Positions 1-11,212 of a stretch of 64,000 nucleotides of DNA are shown in pieces. Position 1 is the stretch's first letter. The number at the start of each line of letters is the position of its first letter. This DNA comes from Sclerotinia nivalis. Its lineage: Eukaryota; Ascomycota; Leotiomycetes; Helotiales; Sclerotiniaceae. The DNA is taken from NCBI GenBank assembly GCA_029531795.1, contig JAPEIS010000004.1, positions 2,418,001 to 2,482,000 on the forward strand, read 5' to 3'. The position numbers were made by a program, and so were the translations under genes. The notes under the pieces are model-generated. The model saw nothing but the letters and a program-made list of their open reading frames with translations. It made no database searches and was not told the origin of the DNA.

Positions 1-3000
1 CCTCGAACATATACTGTAGATGCTACCACACGAAAGAGATCAGGCTCAGGAGGGGCTCCTAGAAATAGGCAGCGGATTGGCTCAATACATTCTACAAATT
101 CATCATCATTTCATGATCTTGAGCCGCGATCCGATGCTAGCACTGCGGTTGGATATTTAACTACTTCTAATAGAAATGCATTGACTAAATCAGACTCTCT
201 CAAACAGGAAAAGGGTAATGGTAGACGATTGGCCAAAAAACACTCACGGCCGACCTCACCATTTCAGGCATATGTGGATATACCTTCCATCGATTGCCTC
301 CCAGATCCTGTGTCTACTGGGGATGCAAAGAAAATATTGTGCCTTATGAAAAATTTACGCGGTCGTATGAGGGGTGAAGTCGAGTATCAAACGGTAGAGC
401 GGGGCCAGTGGTATAGGGGTATGTGCTATATTGACAATGTGAAAGGCTCTTTAATGTACGAGGACGATGATAAAGGACCTTTCCATATCGATGTAGCAAC
501 TGACCTCCGAGGGTGCAGGGTCAAACCGATTATGTACTCATTGGAAAGGCAAGTAAGGTGCCTGGAAATATTGAATCCTAATCTCGGCTTAGATCTTCGT
601 CTTCTACCAAAGGATCCTGCTGAGTTCGATCCCTGGTTAGCGGCAATACTACCGTGGCAACAAATCAGGCTGGCACCTTTTTCGCCAGGTCCGCTGAAAT
701 CGCCAATAGGACATCATGATGACAGACGGCCAGGCGTGGATCGACGCGGTTCCGCGTATAGTAACAAAGACTCGAGTATCATCAAAGTAGCCAAGCTACT
801 TTTGTGGGATAAGGGGCCTCCCCTATCTCCTGAGTCTATTATAACTCGCCGTTCTACACGACACCTGCGTAACTCTGGACAACAATGGCGTAGGATATCC
901 TGTATACTCCAGGACAATGGCGATCTCAAGATTTTGACAGAGAATGATGCTTTATTGCTTTCAGTCGTTCAGCTTCCACAACTGTCTCGAAGCGCAATAC
1001 AAAAGCTTGACAAGTCGGTACTAGGAGAGGAATACTGTGTTGCCATTTTCCCACAGTACACATCTACATCTACAGACTTGTCCGTATTTAGACCTATTTA
1101 TCTAGCATTAGAATCACGCTTGGTATTCGAAGTGTGGCTATGTCTCTTGCGGGCTTTCACAATCCCAGAAATATACGGACATGATACTCCGCAGCAAATA
1201 GAAGAGCACGAAAAAGATGAGGAATCTTGTGAACGCTATTCTTCTTCAGCTAATGACATGTTTCGAATAGAGAAGTCTCTCAGCATGCGGATTGTTGAAG
1301 CTAAGTTTCGGAAACCTGGCATAAAGACAGAGGTGCCTCTGTATGGCAGACACTCTGTAAGGCCGGAGCCAGATGGTGTTCTCGGTGACTATTTTGCAGA
1401 GGTCATGCTTGACGGTGAGGTTCGCGCCCGCACAATGACAAAGTTCGAGACTAGGAATCCATTTTGGCGAGAAGAATGCGAATTCACAGATCTCCCTCCT
1501 TATTTACCCAAGCTTTCGATAGTTTTAAAACGCATGGAAATGTCACAACTGACCGTACAAGGATTTTTGTCAAGCTCAAGCGCCCCAGTGGCGGATCAAC
1601 AAGTGGAGATCATCTGCGGGGTGATTGAGATATCTGTTGACAAGCTGGAGCGAGGCAAAGACAATGAGGCATGGTGGCCAATTTTGGATCAAAATCAAGA
1701 GCAGATTGGAGAGATGCTAATGAAAGTGCGACATGATGAAGTCGTAGTACTTCTTGCCAAAGATTATCAACCTATCTCTGAGCTTTTACATAATTTCAAT
1801 AATGGATTGACACTACAGATATCTCAAGTCATACCCAATAACCTCAGACAATTATCAGAAATACTGATAAACATATTTCAAGTCTCCGGAAACGGGTCCG
1901 AATGGCTAAAGGCCTTGGTTGAGGACGAAATTGATGGTATCGGAAAAGAAGCGCCAACCAAACGACTCAGATACAGCAGGAGGATTGGCTCCAATGAAGT
2001 GTCCTTCACATCATTTGATCGGGAACAATCGGTTAGAGATATGGGGAAAAGTCTCAACACCGAAGCGAACCTCTTGTTTCGAGGAAACTCTTTACTGACC
2101 CAAGCCCTTGACTTCCACATGAGACGAGTCGGGAAGGAATATTTGTCTGAAATTCTAGGAGATCAAATTCGTACCATCAACAATATTAATCCTGATTGCG
2201 AAGTCGACCCGTCTAGAATTGACAATGATGGCGCGTTCGATAAAAACTGGGAGTCATTAATCGCTTTGACCACTGACGTCTGGAGGTCAATCGCGGATTC
2301 TGCAACTCGATGTCCACCAGAATTGCGACAAATCTTCAAGTACATTCGCGCTGTTGCTGAGGATAGATACGGAGACTTTCTTCGTACTGTCGCTTATACT
2401 AGTGTCTCTGGGTTCATATTTTTACGTTTCTTTTGTCCGGCAATTCTCAACCCAAAATTGTTTGGTCTACTCCCGGATCATCCTCAACAGAAAGCTCAAA
2501 GAACATTTACTTTAATAGCGAAGAGCTTACAGGCCTTAGCAAATTTATCAAACTTTGGTCAAAAAGAGTCGTGGATGGAACCGATGAACAAATTCCTTTA
2601 CCAGCATCGTCAAGGTGTCAAGGAATTCCTCCATGCTATTTGTGCTATAGCCCCGGATCGCACAAATTTTGCAGTGCCTGCGTCATATTCTACACCCATC
2701 ACCATCCTCGCAAGACTACCGCCCACTTCCAGAGAAGGATTTCCCTCTTTGCCATATTTAATCGATCATGCAAGAAGCTTTGCCGACTTGGTCAAATTAT
2801 GGTTAGAAGGAACTTCACAGTCCATGACTCAAAGCCTCGAAGGGGATCTTGCTGAGTTCAACGATCTTTGCATAGCGCTCAAGAAGCGCACCGACGAATG
2901 CATACTTAAAGCCGAAGAATACGGTGATCGTGTTGCTGATCAAGTTTCTCTTCAATTCGAAGATATCGTTGAAGGTCTCCAATCAACTCACTTTCAAGAA

Positions 3001-3654
3001 TCTCCTCAAATCCGCCCACTCCCTCCCGTACAGTCTCACCTCCAACCAGAACCAGAACCTGAACACCCTGTCCTCAGTCCCCCTTGGCAGGATTACTCCA
3101 TGAATAACAGCAACGCCACAAGCATAAATAACACCGGCCAAACACCTCTCCGCGCCCCCGGCTCTGCTGGCAGCGGCAGTGAAAAAACCGGTCCCACTTC
3201 TAGTAGCAAGGAAAAGGAAAAGAAAGAGAAACAAAATTTCTGGGAAGCGACGTTTGGGAAGGATTCAAAAAATCAAAGACCTTTTGCGCCACCGTTTGAT
3301 AATAGCGCGCAACAATTGGGCATGCAAGCCACGAGTCCTCCTGGTGATAAAAAGGTATTGGCGGGATTTGGACTTAATAGACAGGAAAAACAAAGTCGGA
3401 GTTTTCTGGGGGGATTGAGGAGGAAGGGGAAACCTGAACCGAAGAGCCAGGGGAGTGGAAGTAGTAATGATGGGGGTTATGTAATGGCGCCGGCGATTTT
3501 AGGAGGACAGAGGATGGGCATTAGTCTTGATACGGGAGGTGGATATGCGAGGGGTTCAGGGGGAGATGGTTTAAGAGACGAGATTGTTTCACCCACGACA
3601 GGGGGTTGGGGGCATATGCAAAGGGAAGGGCGGGGAGATGGGGGCATGTTTTAG
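1..3654 (+). CDS. RasGAP protein, Bud2/CLA2-like (5' end outside window)
   Basis: The frame is open from base 1, so the start codon lies off the left edge; 1217 residues are visible. A PH-like stretch (about residues 280-385) is followed by a C2-like segment (about 460-515) and a RasGAP domain (about 670-900). The GAP domain has the arginine-finger context LFRGNSLLTQALD (Arg codon at 2080-2082) and the family signature FLRFFCPAILNPKLFGL. The tail (about 970-1217) is low-complexity, rich in P, S, G and K, and probably disordered. RasGAPs accelerate GTP hydrolysis on Ras-family GTPases. The C2-then-GAP order without IRA/NF1 extensions fits Bud2, the GAP of Rsr1/Bud1 in polarity and septation; IRA-type is less likely from the visible length. 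It converges on the cyclophilin gene downstream. Confidence 0.9.
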   Translation, partial: PRTYTVDATTRKRSGSGGAPRNRQRIGSIHSTNSSSFHDLEPRSDASTAVGYLTTSNRNALTKSDSLKQEKGNGRRLAKKHSRPTSPFQAYVDIPSIDCLPDPVSTGDAKKILCLMKNLRGRMRGEVEYQTVERGQWYRGMCYIDNVKGSLMYEDDDKGPFHIDVATDLRGCRVKPIMYSLERQVRCLEILNPNLGLDLRLLPKDPAEFDPWLAAILPWQQIRLAPFSPGPLKSPIGHHDDRRPGVDRRGSAYSNKDSSIIKVAKLLLWDKGPPLSPESIITRRSTRHLRNSGQQWRRISCILQDNGDLKILTENDALLLSVVQLPQLSRSAIQKLDKSVLGEEYCVAIFPQYTSTSTDLSVFRPIYLALESRLVFEVWLCLLRAFTIPEIYGHDTPQQIEEHEKDEESCERYSSSANDMFRIEKSLSMRIVEAKFRKPGIKTEVPLYGRHSVRPEPDGVLGDYFAEVMLDGEVRARTMTKFETRNPFWREECEFTDLPPYLPKLSIVLKRMEMSQLTVQGFLSSSSAPVADQQVEIICGVIEISVDKLERGKDNEAWWPILDQNQEQIGEMLMKVRHDEVVVLLAKDYQPISELLHNFNNGLTLQISQVIPNNLRQLSEILINIFQVSGNGSEWLKALVEDEIDGIGKEAPTKRLRYSRRIGSNEVSFTSFDREQSVRDMGKSLNTEANLLFRGNSLLTQALDFHMRRVGKEYLSEILGDQIRTINNINPDCEVDPSRIDNDGAFDKNWESLIALTTDVWRSIADSATRCPPELRQIFKYIRAVAEDRYGDFLRTVAYTSVSGFIFLRFFCPAILNPKLFGLLPDHPQQKAQRTFTLIAKSLQALANLSNFGQKESWMEPMNKFLYQHRQGVKEFLHAICAIAPDRTNFAVPASYSTPITILARLPPTSREGFPSLPYLIDHARSFADLVKLWLEGTSQSMTQSLEGDLAEFNDLCIALKKRTDECILKAEEYGDRVADQVSLQFEDIVEGLQSTHFQESPQIRPLPPVQSHLQPEPEPEHPVLSPPWQDYSMNNSNATSINNTGQTPLRAPGSAGSGSEKTGPTSSSKEKEKKEKQNFWEATFGKDSKNQRPFAPPFDNSAQQLGMQATSPPGDKKVLAGFGLNRQEKQSRSFLGGLRRKGKPEPKSQGSGSSNDGGYVMAPAILGGQRMGISLDTGGGYARGSGGDGLRDEIVSPTTGGWGHMQREGRGDGGMF

Positions 3655-4389
3655 GATGGGACAGAGAGGGTGAAAGTGTGAATGAGATGATCAAGGAGCA
3701 GGGGTAAAGGTAAAGAATGGAAAAGAAGTAGGAGAAGAAGAAGAAGCAGAGTGCTTTTATTTTGCAATTACATGTGTTTATATATCACATTTATATATGT
3801 CTATGTTTATATATCTATCTATACCTATGATTTATATTTATATCTATATTTATACTTTTAACCTACGAATCTATAAACCTACCTATCTATTTGCCCTCAA
3901 GTATATCTAAGATCTTATATATTTAAGTAGCGAATCTAAATCTATATCCTCGTATATATACTCCGTATCTATTTTTCTCGTAGTTCTAGTAGTTCATTAT
4001 ATAAAATATAAACTCTCGACGTGATTAGTATGAATGAAATATCTAGTACGAAAAAGATGTCTCAACAAGTATTGAAAATGTTACTTTTGTATATTTTGAT
4101 AAATTCATTTATTAATTCATTCATCCATTTTTTTTTTCTGAGGAGCTATCGAGGAGCTAATCAAATAAAGAGCTAAAGTGATATCTACCTAGTAAGCTAA
4201 ACGCAAGACGCTAAATTCTAGAAGCGCGAGACATTTGAGTCGAGATGATATGTATCATGAAAATTAAAAGGTTCCCCAAGCTGCAGTAACGCCGTCCATC
4301 ATTTATGATATATCATCGGATTTTTTTTAATAACTTTCCCTTTCCATCCTTGCCCAACCATTACATTCATTCCCTTATTTGCTACTAGA
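3655..4389. other. Convergent intergenic region
   Basis: This is the shared 3' flank of the RasGAP (+) and cyclophilin-40 (-) genes. It is AT-rich, with TATATA and TATCTA runs at about 3780-4010 and an AGAAG-rich stretch near 3725-3750. Both transcripts should end here. I see no supported gene. Confidence 0.6.
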
Positions 4390-5808
4390 CTAAGCAAAAA
4401 ACTTGCTATAAGCAGCCTTTTCCTTCTTGGCCTTCTCAGCCATACTCTTCTTCAAAGCCGATAATTCCTTAACCACAGCCGCATCTCCGGGAACCAATTT
4501 ATTGGCCTCTTCTAAATCCTTTGATGCTTCATCTTCATTCTTGAGTCCTATGTACGCGACAGCGCGGCGATACAGAGCTTTAGCCCTATCAGTATCCGTA
4601 GTACCAGAAACAGCGAGAGCAGCGCTAGCGGTACGTTCGGCGTCGGCGAAGTTCTTGAGTTTGTTATGAAGGAGAGCGGAGTTGCTGTTGAGGGTGAAGC
4701 GGATGGCAGAGAGAGAGGAGGAGGTCTCGGGGGGAGAATCGGTCAAGTCTGGGTCTTCGTTGAGGTAGCGGAGACCTTTTTCGTATTTGTCAAGGGCGAC
4801 GGGTAGTTGGTTGGCCTTGAAGGCGGTGTTTCCGTATGTCTTGAGGTCGGTTGCGATTTTGACGATTTCGGAGGCGGTTGGAGGGGTAGTCATATCTTCT
4901 GGAAAATCTTTTTCATGGGAAAATTCTACGTTAACCAATACTCTAAATGATCAAACAACAATACAAAATATCTATAGAGACGGAAGGAAAGACTGAAACA
5001 AAAGCTGGATATATCGAAAGAAAAACTGTAAATATGAGACGGCAAAGGAAGAACAGAATATTCAGAAGTTATGTCGCATATATGTTGACTAGCTCTTGAA
5101 ACAGTTGAAGAAGGATGATTTAGAAATTGAAGTACCTTCATAAGGGTCGCCAGTGGAATCAGGTATCTTTGCATCGGCAGATTCGGCTTCGTCACCGGTA
5201 AGCTCTCCACAGTCTGTGATGGTAACTTCCTTGTTCGGTTTGTCACCAGCTTGGGTAGGCATATTCTCGACCTTGCGGACGATTGATTTACCGCTGAGGA
5301 CTTGACCAAAGACAACGTGCTTGCCATCAAGATGGGGAGTCGGTACAGTTGTGATGAAGAATTGACTTCCGTTGGTTCCTGCGGAGGAATTTGTTAGTCT
5401 CATGACGTACTGCTTTGATTGAAGAGCTCAAGAATGGTATGCAATATACATACCTGGACCAGCATTTGCCATTGAAAGCAAGAATGGTCTATCGTGCTTC
5501 TCGATGAAGTTCTCGTCGTCGAATTTGACACCATAGATACTCTCTCCGCCAGTTCCATTGCCAGCTGTGAAATCACCACCTTGAATCATGAATTGCTTGA
5601 TCACACGATGGAAACCGGAACCTTTATAAGAAAGAGGTTTGCCTGCTTTGCCAACACCCTTCTCACCAGTGCAAAGGGCTCGAAAATTTTCTGTGGTCTT
5701 GGGAGTAATGTCATCGTACAATTCAAAAGTGATTCGTCCTTGAGGAACCGTCCCAATGGAAATGTCGAAGAAAACTCGACTGCGGGGTTTAGAATCTGCG
5801 GCAGACAT
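4390..5808 (-). CDS. cpr6: Cyclophilin-40 peptidyl-prolyl isomerase (PPIase + TPR)
   Basis: Three exons on the minus strand: 5454-5808, 5136-5378 and 4390-4907. The introns are 75 and 228 bp with GT..AG ends, and splicing gives 371 aa, the usual Cyp40 length. Residues 1 to about 170 are a cyclophilin domain with the active-site stretches [15 protein letters not shown] and [12 protein letters not shown], the latter completed exactly by joining exons 1 and 2. The position equivalent to Trp121 of CypA is His ([11 protein letters not shown]), as is typical of Cyp40. The C-terminal half has three TPR repeats starting at [21 protein letters not shown], which in this family bind the Hsp90 C-terminus. 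The role is proline isomerase and Hsp90 co-chaperone in the cytosol. The start is the first ATG, followed directly by [14 protein letters not shown]. Confidence 0.95.
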
Positions 5809-6279
5809 TTTGTTGCTGAGGATAATTTTTTGTGTGAGAGAGTAAGGTAAGGGGAGAATTAAGCGGAGTAGGAATTATGTATGATACGGAAAACGAAGGA
5901 AGCTTTACAAGTTATAAAATTGGTTGTTTGATTGCTTTTTTCGAACTATTCCAGCCTTCTCATGAGTAGAAGCTTCGAGATGGAGAGTTGGAATGTGGGG
6001 GTCGGTGTTTGTAGCTTCCGACATGAAGCTTTACCTAAAATGGAAAATGAGGCTATTCACGTGAGAAATTCACCTCGTCGGGAAGGAACCTTGGGAGGTT
6101 TTGTTCATAGTATTTACTATGGTCTATTGAAAATCTTTGTTGTAAATTGAATATTTTGCGAAAGTGGTAGCGCTGGCCATTTCACTGACCTCGCGCTTGG
6201 GGCTTCAATAGAGGTGACCGATCGACCAAAGACCAGAGACCAGAGAATGAAAGGTCCGCGATACGCCAAACTGTTCAGT
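5809..6279. other. Intergenic: cyclophilin-40 promoter and deacylase 3' flank
   Basis: The two minus-strand genes are tandem, so this interval must hold the 5' region of the cyclophilin-40 gene and the 3' end of the deacylase gene. A short plus-strand open frame (about 5932-6150) shows no family features and is not called. Confidence 0.5.
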
Positions 6280-7155
6280 TCATGCCTTCTTTTCATTCGA
6301 CCTGGTTGACATTTCCAGTGTTACCTTACAATGTATTAGTATATAATTATACGCTCAAATTCAGGGCTAAAGAGGACATACTGGGCCATCATTCACCAGA
6401 GCCACTTCCTATCAACCAAGCATTTTATTAGCAGATGACCTAAAATAGGAAAATCTAAACTGTGGTATGACCTACCATCATTGCCTGGAACACACCATCT
6501 TTGACTCTTTCTGACATATAACCTTGTTGAACTTTTGTCACGAAAAGTTGATATAATTTCTTGGCCTCTTCCCCTCCCATAGCTCCGTGAAAGTCTGGCT
6601 TTGAACCTTTCTTCGTTGAAGCAAGCAATGTAAATTGTGAGACTGATATCATGGAGGCAGTTGTTAGTTTGTGAGACTTCCGTGTACAATGGTGGTATTC
6701 AATTGATTATCTTCACGTACCACAGAGAACTTCTCCTTGGATATCTTGTACACTTTGTTTCCACTATGGAGTATATTAGGACTGTTGTCAATTGAAAACA
6801 TGAACTAAACAGAAAGATGATGATGACTCAATGCCTAAGATACATTGACAGAGACTGATTTTTCAAGATCCAAAAAGTAAAGAGACTCCTCTTTCATACC
6901 CTACCACCATTTTCATCATTCCATAATCTCATCTTCAAGACCTTTGCTGCCAATGATTCTGCATCTTTCTCTGTATCACCAGGAGCCACAGCAGCGAATA
7001 CTAATATGCCTTTCCCAATTGAAGATATCAGCTGCTTGTCTACCGTTACAGAAGCGGATAGGACACGTTGAAGGATAGCTAAAATGAATCCGGTAAGTAT
7101 AAACTTCGGAGTAGGAAAAGAAGAGAGGGGTAAAGTTAGAAATGATACCCTTCAT
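6280..7155 (-). CDS. dtd1: D-aminoacyl-tRNA deacylase (DTD)
   Basis: Six exons on the minus strand: 7149-7155, 6900-7078, 6721-6763, 6476-6642, 6382-6408 and 6280-6324. All introns have GT..AG ends, and the spliced product is 155 aa, the normal DTD size. The start MKAILQRVLSASVTVD needs the 7-nt first exon ATGAAGG. DTD core motifs are present: LCVSQFTLLA, which spans a splice junction (the family's SQFTL), and NDGPVTLEMS near the C-terminus (GPVT, active-site loop). The enzyme hydrolyses D-amino acids, and Gly from tRNA-Ala, off mischarged tRNAs, acting as a cytosolic proofreading homodimer. The last intron has a perfect TACTAAT branch site. The 27-nt exon encodes EVALVNDGP. Confidence 0.93.
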
Positions 7156-7951
7156 GATTACTACCTAGTGGGCAGATAGATGACTTGGACTGAATAGACC
7201 CTTTTGATATCTTAACCAGAATAAAAGTCTACTTTTCTCGAAGAATATTATATACATCGAAGTCGAACACTGGTCTGATTGTTCATGAAAGCTTAATCTT
7301 CAAGGTTTATGATAGTTTGCTAGATATGAGGAAAAGGTCAATGTACCTAGGTATATGATGCAATCCCCACTTGAGCATTTCATCGACCATAAACAACATC
7401 AACAACAACATTACCTATTGCAAGATATGATTCAGAAGACTTTAAGATATTTTCAATTCGTAATGAATATACCATATCATATCAAGATCATAACATATTG
7501 GAATTGAGAAATCATTTTCAAGATAACAATATAAATTAAGAATTTTGCATGGCATTCTTTATTTTGGACTTAATCCTCCCCTCTCGTAAACATTTTCCCC
7601 ACGTTCTTCTAAGGCTGCAGCTCGTGCAGGTAAGGTGCAAGCAAGCGAGGCTTCTTCCCGCAATCTCACCCAAGCACCATAAGTCGCAACTTGGAATCCC
7701 CAATCCAAAATTCAGCGACAGCTTCACAATTTCCCACCACCACATATTCAACCAAAATACGCTTTCACTTGGTAGCAAGGTGATCTGTAGATTCCTTGTA
7801 CTACCACCTTTTTCACAAAAGGCTCAAACCAGACATCTATATTACGCATGGGTTCAAATATTTGTCAAACAAAGCTAGCCCCTTGTACACAACAGCAATC
7901 ACCAAACACCAACCCATCGATACATTTCTCCGTACCCCTCATAATTACACG
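7156..7951. promoter_or_regulatory. Divergent promoter region between DTD and Not3/5
   Basis: Head-to-head genes share this 796-bp interval. The right half has CT-rich and CACC-rich stretches (about 7570-7760) typical of fungal 5' leaders. An ATG at 7848 opens a 65-codon frame that runs out of frame past the Not3/5 start at 7952. If the mRNA begins upstream of it, it would act as an overlapping uORF; the transcript start cannot be seen from sequence. Confidence 0.5.
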
Positions 7952-10077
7952 ATGGCGGCACGAAAACTTCAACAAGAAGTCGACAAGTGCTTCAAAAAGG
8001 TCACTGAAGGAGTGGCAGAATTCGAATCAATCTATGACAAGATAGAACAGTGCACAAATGCTGCGCAGAAGGAGAAGTTGGAGGACAACCTCAAACGAGA
8101 GATCAAAAAGTTGCAGAGGCTCCGTGATCAGATTAAGACATGGGCGGCAAGTAATGACATAAAGGATAAGGGTCCTCTGTTAGATCATCGGAAATTGATT
8201 GAAACGGTAGGGCATCTATTTACTTTACTGTGGGGTGAGCTAAACTGTTGCAGCAAATGGAGAAGTTCAAAGCAGTAGAGAAAGCCATGAAGACAAAGGC
8301 ATATTCGAAAGAAGGGTTGTCGGCGGCTGCGAAACTAGATCCTAAAGAGCGCGCGAAAATGGAAACGGGAGAATTCCTGGGCAATATGGTGGAGGAGCTT
8401 GAGCGCCAGATCGAGACAATGGAAGCCGAACGCGAATCGATATCAGCAACAATGAAGAAGGGGAAAACCCAAAGTGCCAAGGCTGATAGGATAGCAGAGC
8501 TAGATAATCTGACTGAACGGCATAAATTCCATCAAAATAAGCTGGAGCTCATTAAACGCTGTCTGGAGAATGGTAATGTCGAGGTTGAACAAGTTAAAGA
8601 TCTTGAGGAGTCCATCAAGTACTATGTGACCGACAACATGAACGACGACTTCATGGAGGACGAGGAGATGTACGATGAGCTCAACCTTGATGAGGAAGAA
8701 GATAACTACGGCATGAATAATGATAATGATCGGGTGTCATCGCAAGACACACAATCGATACAGGAGGACATTCCAGATACAGATCTACGATCGAATAGTT
8801 TACCTGGGAAGTCGAAGTCGGGTCCCGAACCACCTTTGGCTGCTGCACGGAGACCTTCTACACAACTGAAAAGCCCTCTTCCTTCATTGGCCACTTTACA
8901 TACTCCATTATCGACGCTATCAACAAATGGAAGTTCAAGTAACCTTATGAAACCAGCTGCGGTACCTACACGTGCCCCTGGGGAGACTTTGAAATATGCC
9001 TCAGCAGCGGCCGCCGCTGCTGCTAGTGATAAGAACGGTATTGCGCCTTTGCCACCTCCACCTGAAGCCCTTCCACCCCCCTCAACGTCAGCCAGCCACC
9101 CACCATTATCCGGAAATGCCGGACGAAGACCGAGTGTAACGGCATCTCCCACGACTATACATTCTCAAACCGCCAGTGTCAATCAGACACCTGTGACAAG
9201 ATCCAGTGTGCCAACTACGGATACACCATCAAGTGCCCAAACGAAATCTCCAGCTTTGAGCCAATCAAGTGCGGCACCTAGTGGAGCAAGTGTCTCCCAT
9301 TCAGTTGAGAAAGCAGAAAATTCAAGACCAAATCTTTCCTCGACTTCGTCAGGAAAGGCTCCAGCCCTATCCAAGACAGCGGAAGGCAAGAGAGGTTCGT
9401 CAATTGCTATCCCATGTAACTCCAGTACTAACAGTTCTATGCAAGCTGTTCCACAACAATCGAATGGGGTGTCGAATGGGCCTAAGCCGAGTACACCGGA
9501 AAACACAGAATCAGTATATCATCTGCCTTCAGGGTTCCAGGACATGCTTCAATCTTTCGAGGTAATTCAAAAGAGTGCTCCAGATGCTTTGTCCACTGCA
9601 TCACAGAGAATGCTGGCATCATCTCAAGCTAGTGGGCCAGGCATGCAAGACATATCATCTCCTCGAAGCTACAAACCAGAGACCCCTTTCAACACACCAT
9701 CATATTACCCTCAAGATGTTCCCTCGGTGCTTGATGACCCTCGGCTGTATAATCGTATAGATGGAGAAACTTTATTCTATGTCTTCTACTACAAGCAAGC
9801 CACATATCAACAGTATCTTGCAGCTAAATCACTAAAGGAACAAAGTTGGCGATTCCATAAGCAATATCAAACTTGGTTTCAAAGACATGAAGAGCCAAAG
9901 GAGATTACTGAGCTGTATGAGCAAGGGACCTATCGTTTCTTTGACTACGAAAGCACATGGTTAGTTTCATCACAATTTGTTCATTTCCCCAACACCGGCT
10001 AATCAACTACATATAGGATGAACCGAAGAAAAGCGGACTTTAAATTTACCTATAAATTCCTAGAGGACGATGTATGA
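7952..10077 (+). CDS. not3: CCR4-NOT complex subunit Not3/Not5
   Basis: Three exons: 7952-8206, 8254-9959 and 10017-10077, with introns of 47 and 57 bp; 673 aa. The N-terminal NOT3 coiled coil (about residues 1-235) starts [20 protein letters not shown]. It ends in an acidic patch ([20 protein letters not shown]) and is followed by a long S/T/P-rich linker with a poly-Ala run near residue 333. The C-terminal NOT2/3/5 box (about 545-673) includes [18 protein letters not shown]. The third exon is required for the conserved end [18 protein letters not shown]. This subunit scaffolds the NOT module of the mRNA deadenylase and, in yeast, reads codon optimality at the ribosome. The ATG at 7952 is chosen because it begins the conserved N-terminus. 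Fungi usually have one Not3/5-type gene besides Not2. Confidence 0.95.
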
Positions 10078-10763
10078 ATAATGCTCTGGCGCCTATGGTA
10101 TCTTTTGGTTGGAGGATAGGTTGGCGCAGTGGGAATTGCTCAACCAGTATCTGGCTAAGCGGAATGACCTTAGTCGGCTTAATAGCAAAAACTTTGCTCA
10201 TCTGATTTCATTCAGATGAAGTTCCTTAACTTAAGTGAAAAAGTTTTTCTGATAAAAATGTTTGATAATTTTGGTGTGACCATTGCAAAATTGCCGCCCT
10301 TCTGGCTCACTGACTACTAGATGCTTTTCTTTTGTGTTGTATTAATGGATAGGAACATAATGAGATTGACATTTATGCCAATTGATGAGTTGCATTCTTC
10401 AAGGCGAGCAAAAGGAGGAGACTTCCATAATATCCGAAAATTTGAACGGCCCTCTTGCGTAATTGTTCAACGAATCAATTTTCATAGTATCTATACATGA
10501 ATAACCCTGATTGGTAGATCTGTACAATGGTCCTTGACAAAATGACCTGCAGACATCATGTACGAAAACGACCACAACTTTTGGGCAGCAGTACTTTTAA
10601 TGTTTGATACCCAATCTTTAGATCTTGATTCTAATTATAAGAAGATGTAAGCTCTTCCCATATTTCAATTTCGAAGGACTCATGTTTTTCTTGCATATTC
10701 CTTTTTGCCTTGTCTATCTATACCCAAGTACAACGAGTTTGTTCTGGACCCCAAAGAAGGTTC
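10078..10763. other. Intergenic, no gene recognised
   Basis: This is the 3' flank of Not3/5 and possibly the promoter of the weak gene that follows. No long open frame, RNA gene or repeat was recognised. Confidence 0.5.
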
Positions 10764-11212
10764 ATGGAACCAACTGAGAAGGAATCATTCGTTACACTAC
10801 CTCTAGAAATGCGACTGAACAGCGAACCACAAATGTCAGACACAAGATTGATTGGATACCAAGACTACATTTCCCTCGGTGACGTTCGTTCTTCCTTCCC
10901 AAATAACAACTTCTGTCAGTGTCATCTCTTCATCTTGATTGTTTCACTACAATAATACTAACACTAAACAGGTCCAAGTTATTTGTCTCATGTTCAGAGA
11001 TACCTCATCTCGTAAGCATGGGGCTTGTATGGGATTCAAATCCCTGATAAAAATGCTTCTCCCTCCTTTTTCCCAGAACATGGCACAGCCTTCTCTTCAC
11101 CTGCAATAAGTTCATTGAATGTGGCGGTTCAAGAAAAACACAGAGAAAGCGTTACATCGGCGTCTGTCAGTTATCGTTAGCACAAGCAAATGAAACTGTA
11201 CAACGAAGGTAA
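10764..11212 (+). CDS. Possible small three-exon gene, function unknown
   Basis: A tentative model with exons 10764-10914, 10972-11011 and 11077-11212 gives 108 aa. Support is structural only. The first 57-bp intron begins GTCAGT and has a good branch site (ATACTAACAC) just before AACAG. The second, 65 bp, has GTAAGC and TTTTTCCCAG. The frame stays open through both junctions. The protein starts MEPTEKESFVTLPLEMRLN and ends in a basic segment. I recognise no domain; the LPLEMRL string recalls the start of fungal F-box-like proteins, but that is weak. It could be noncoding or a remnant. Confidence 0.25.
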
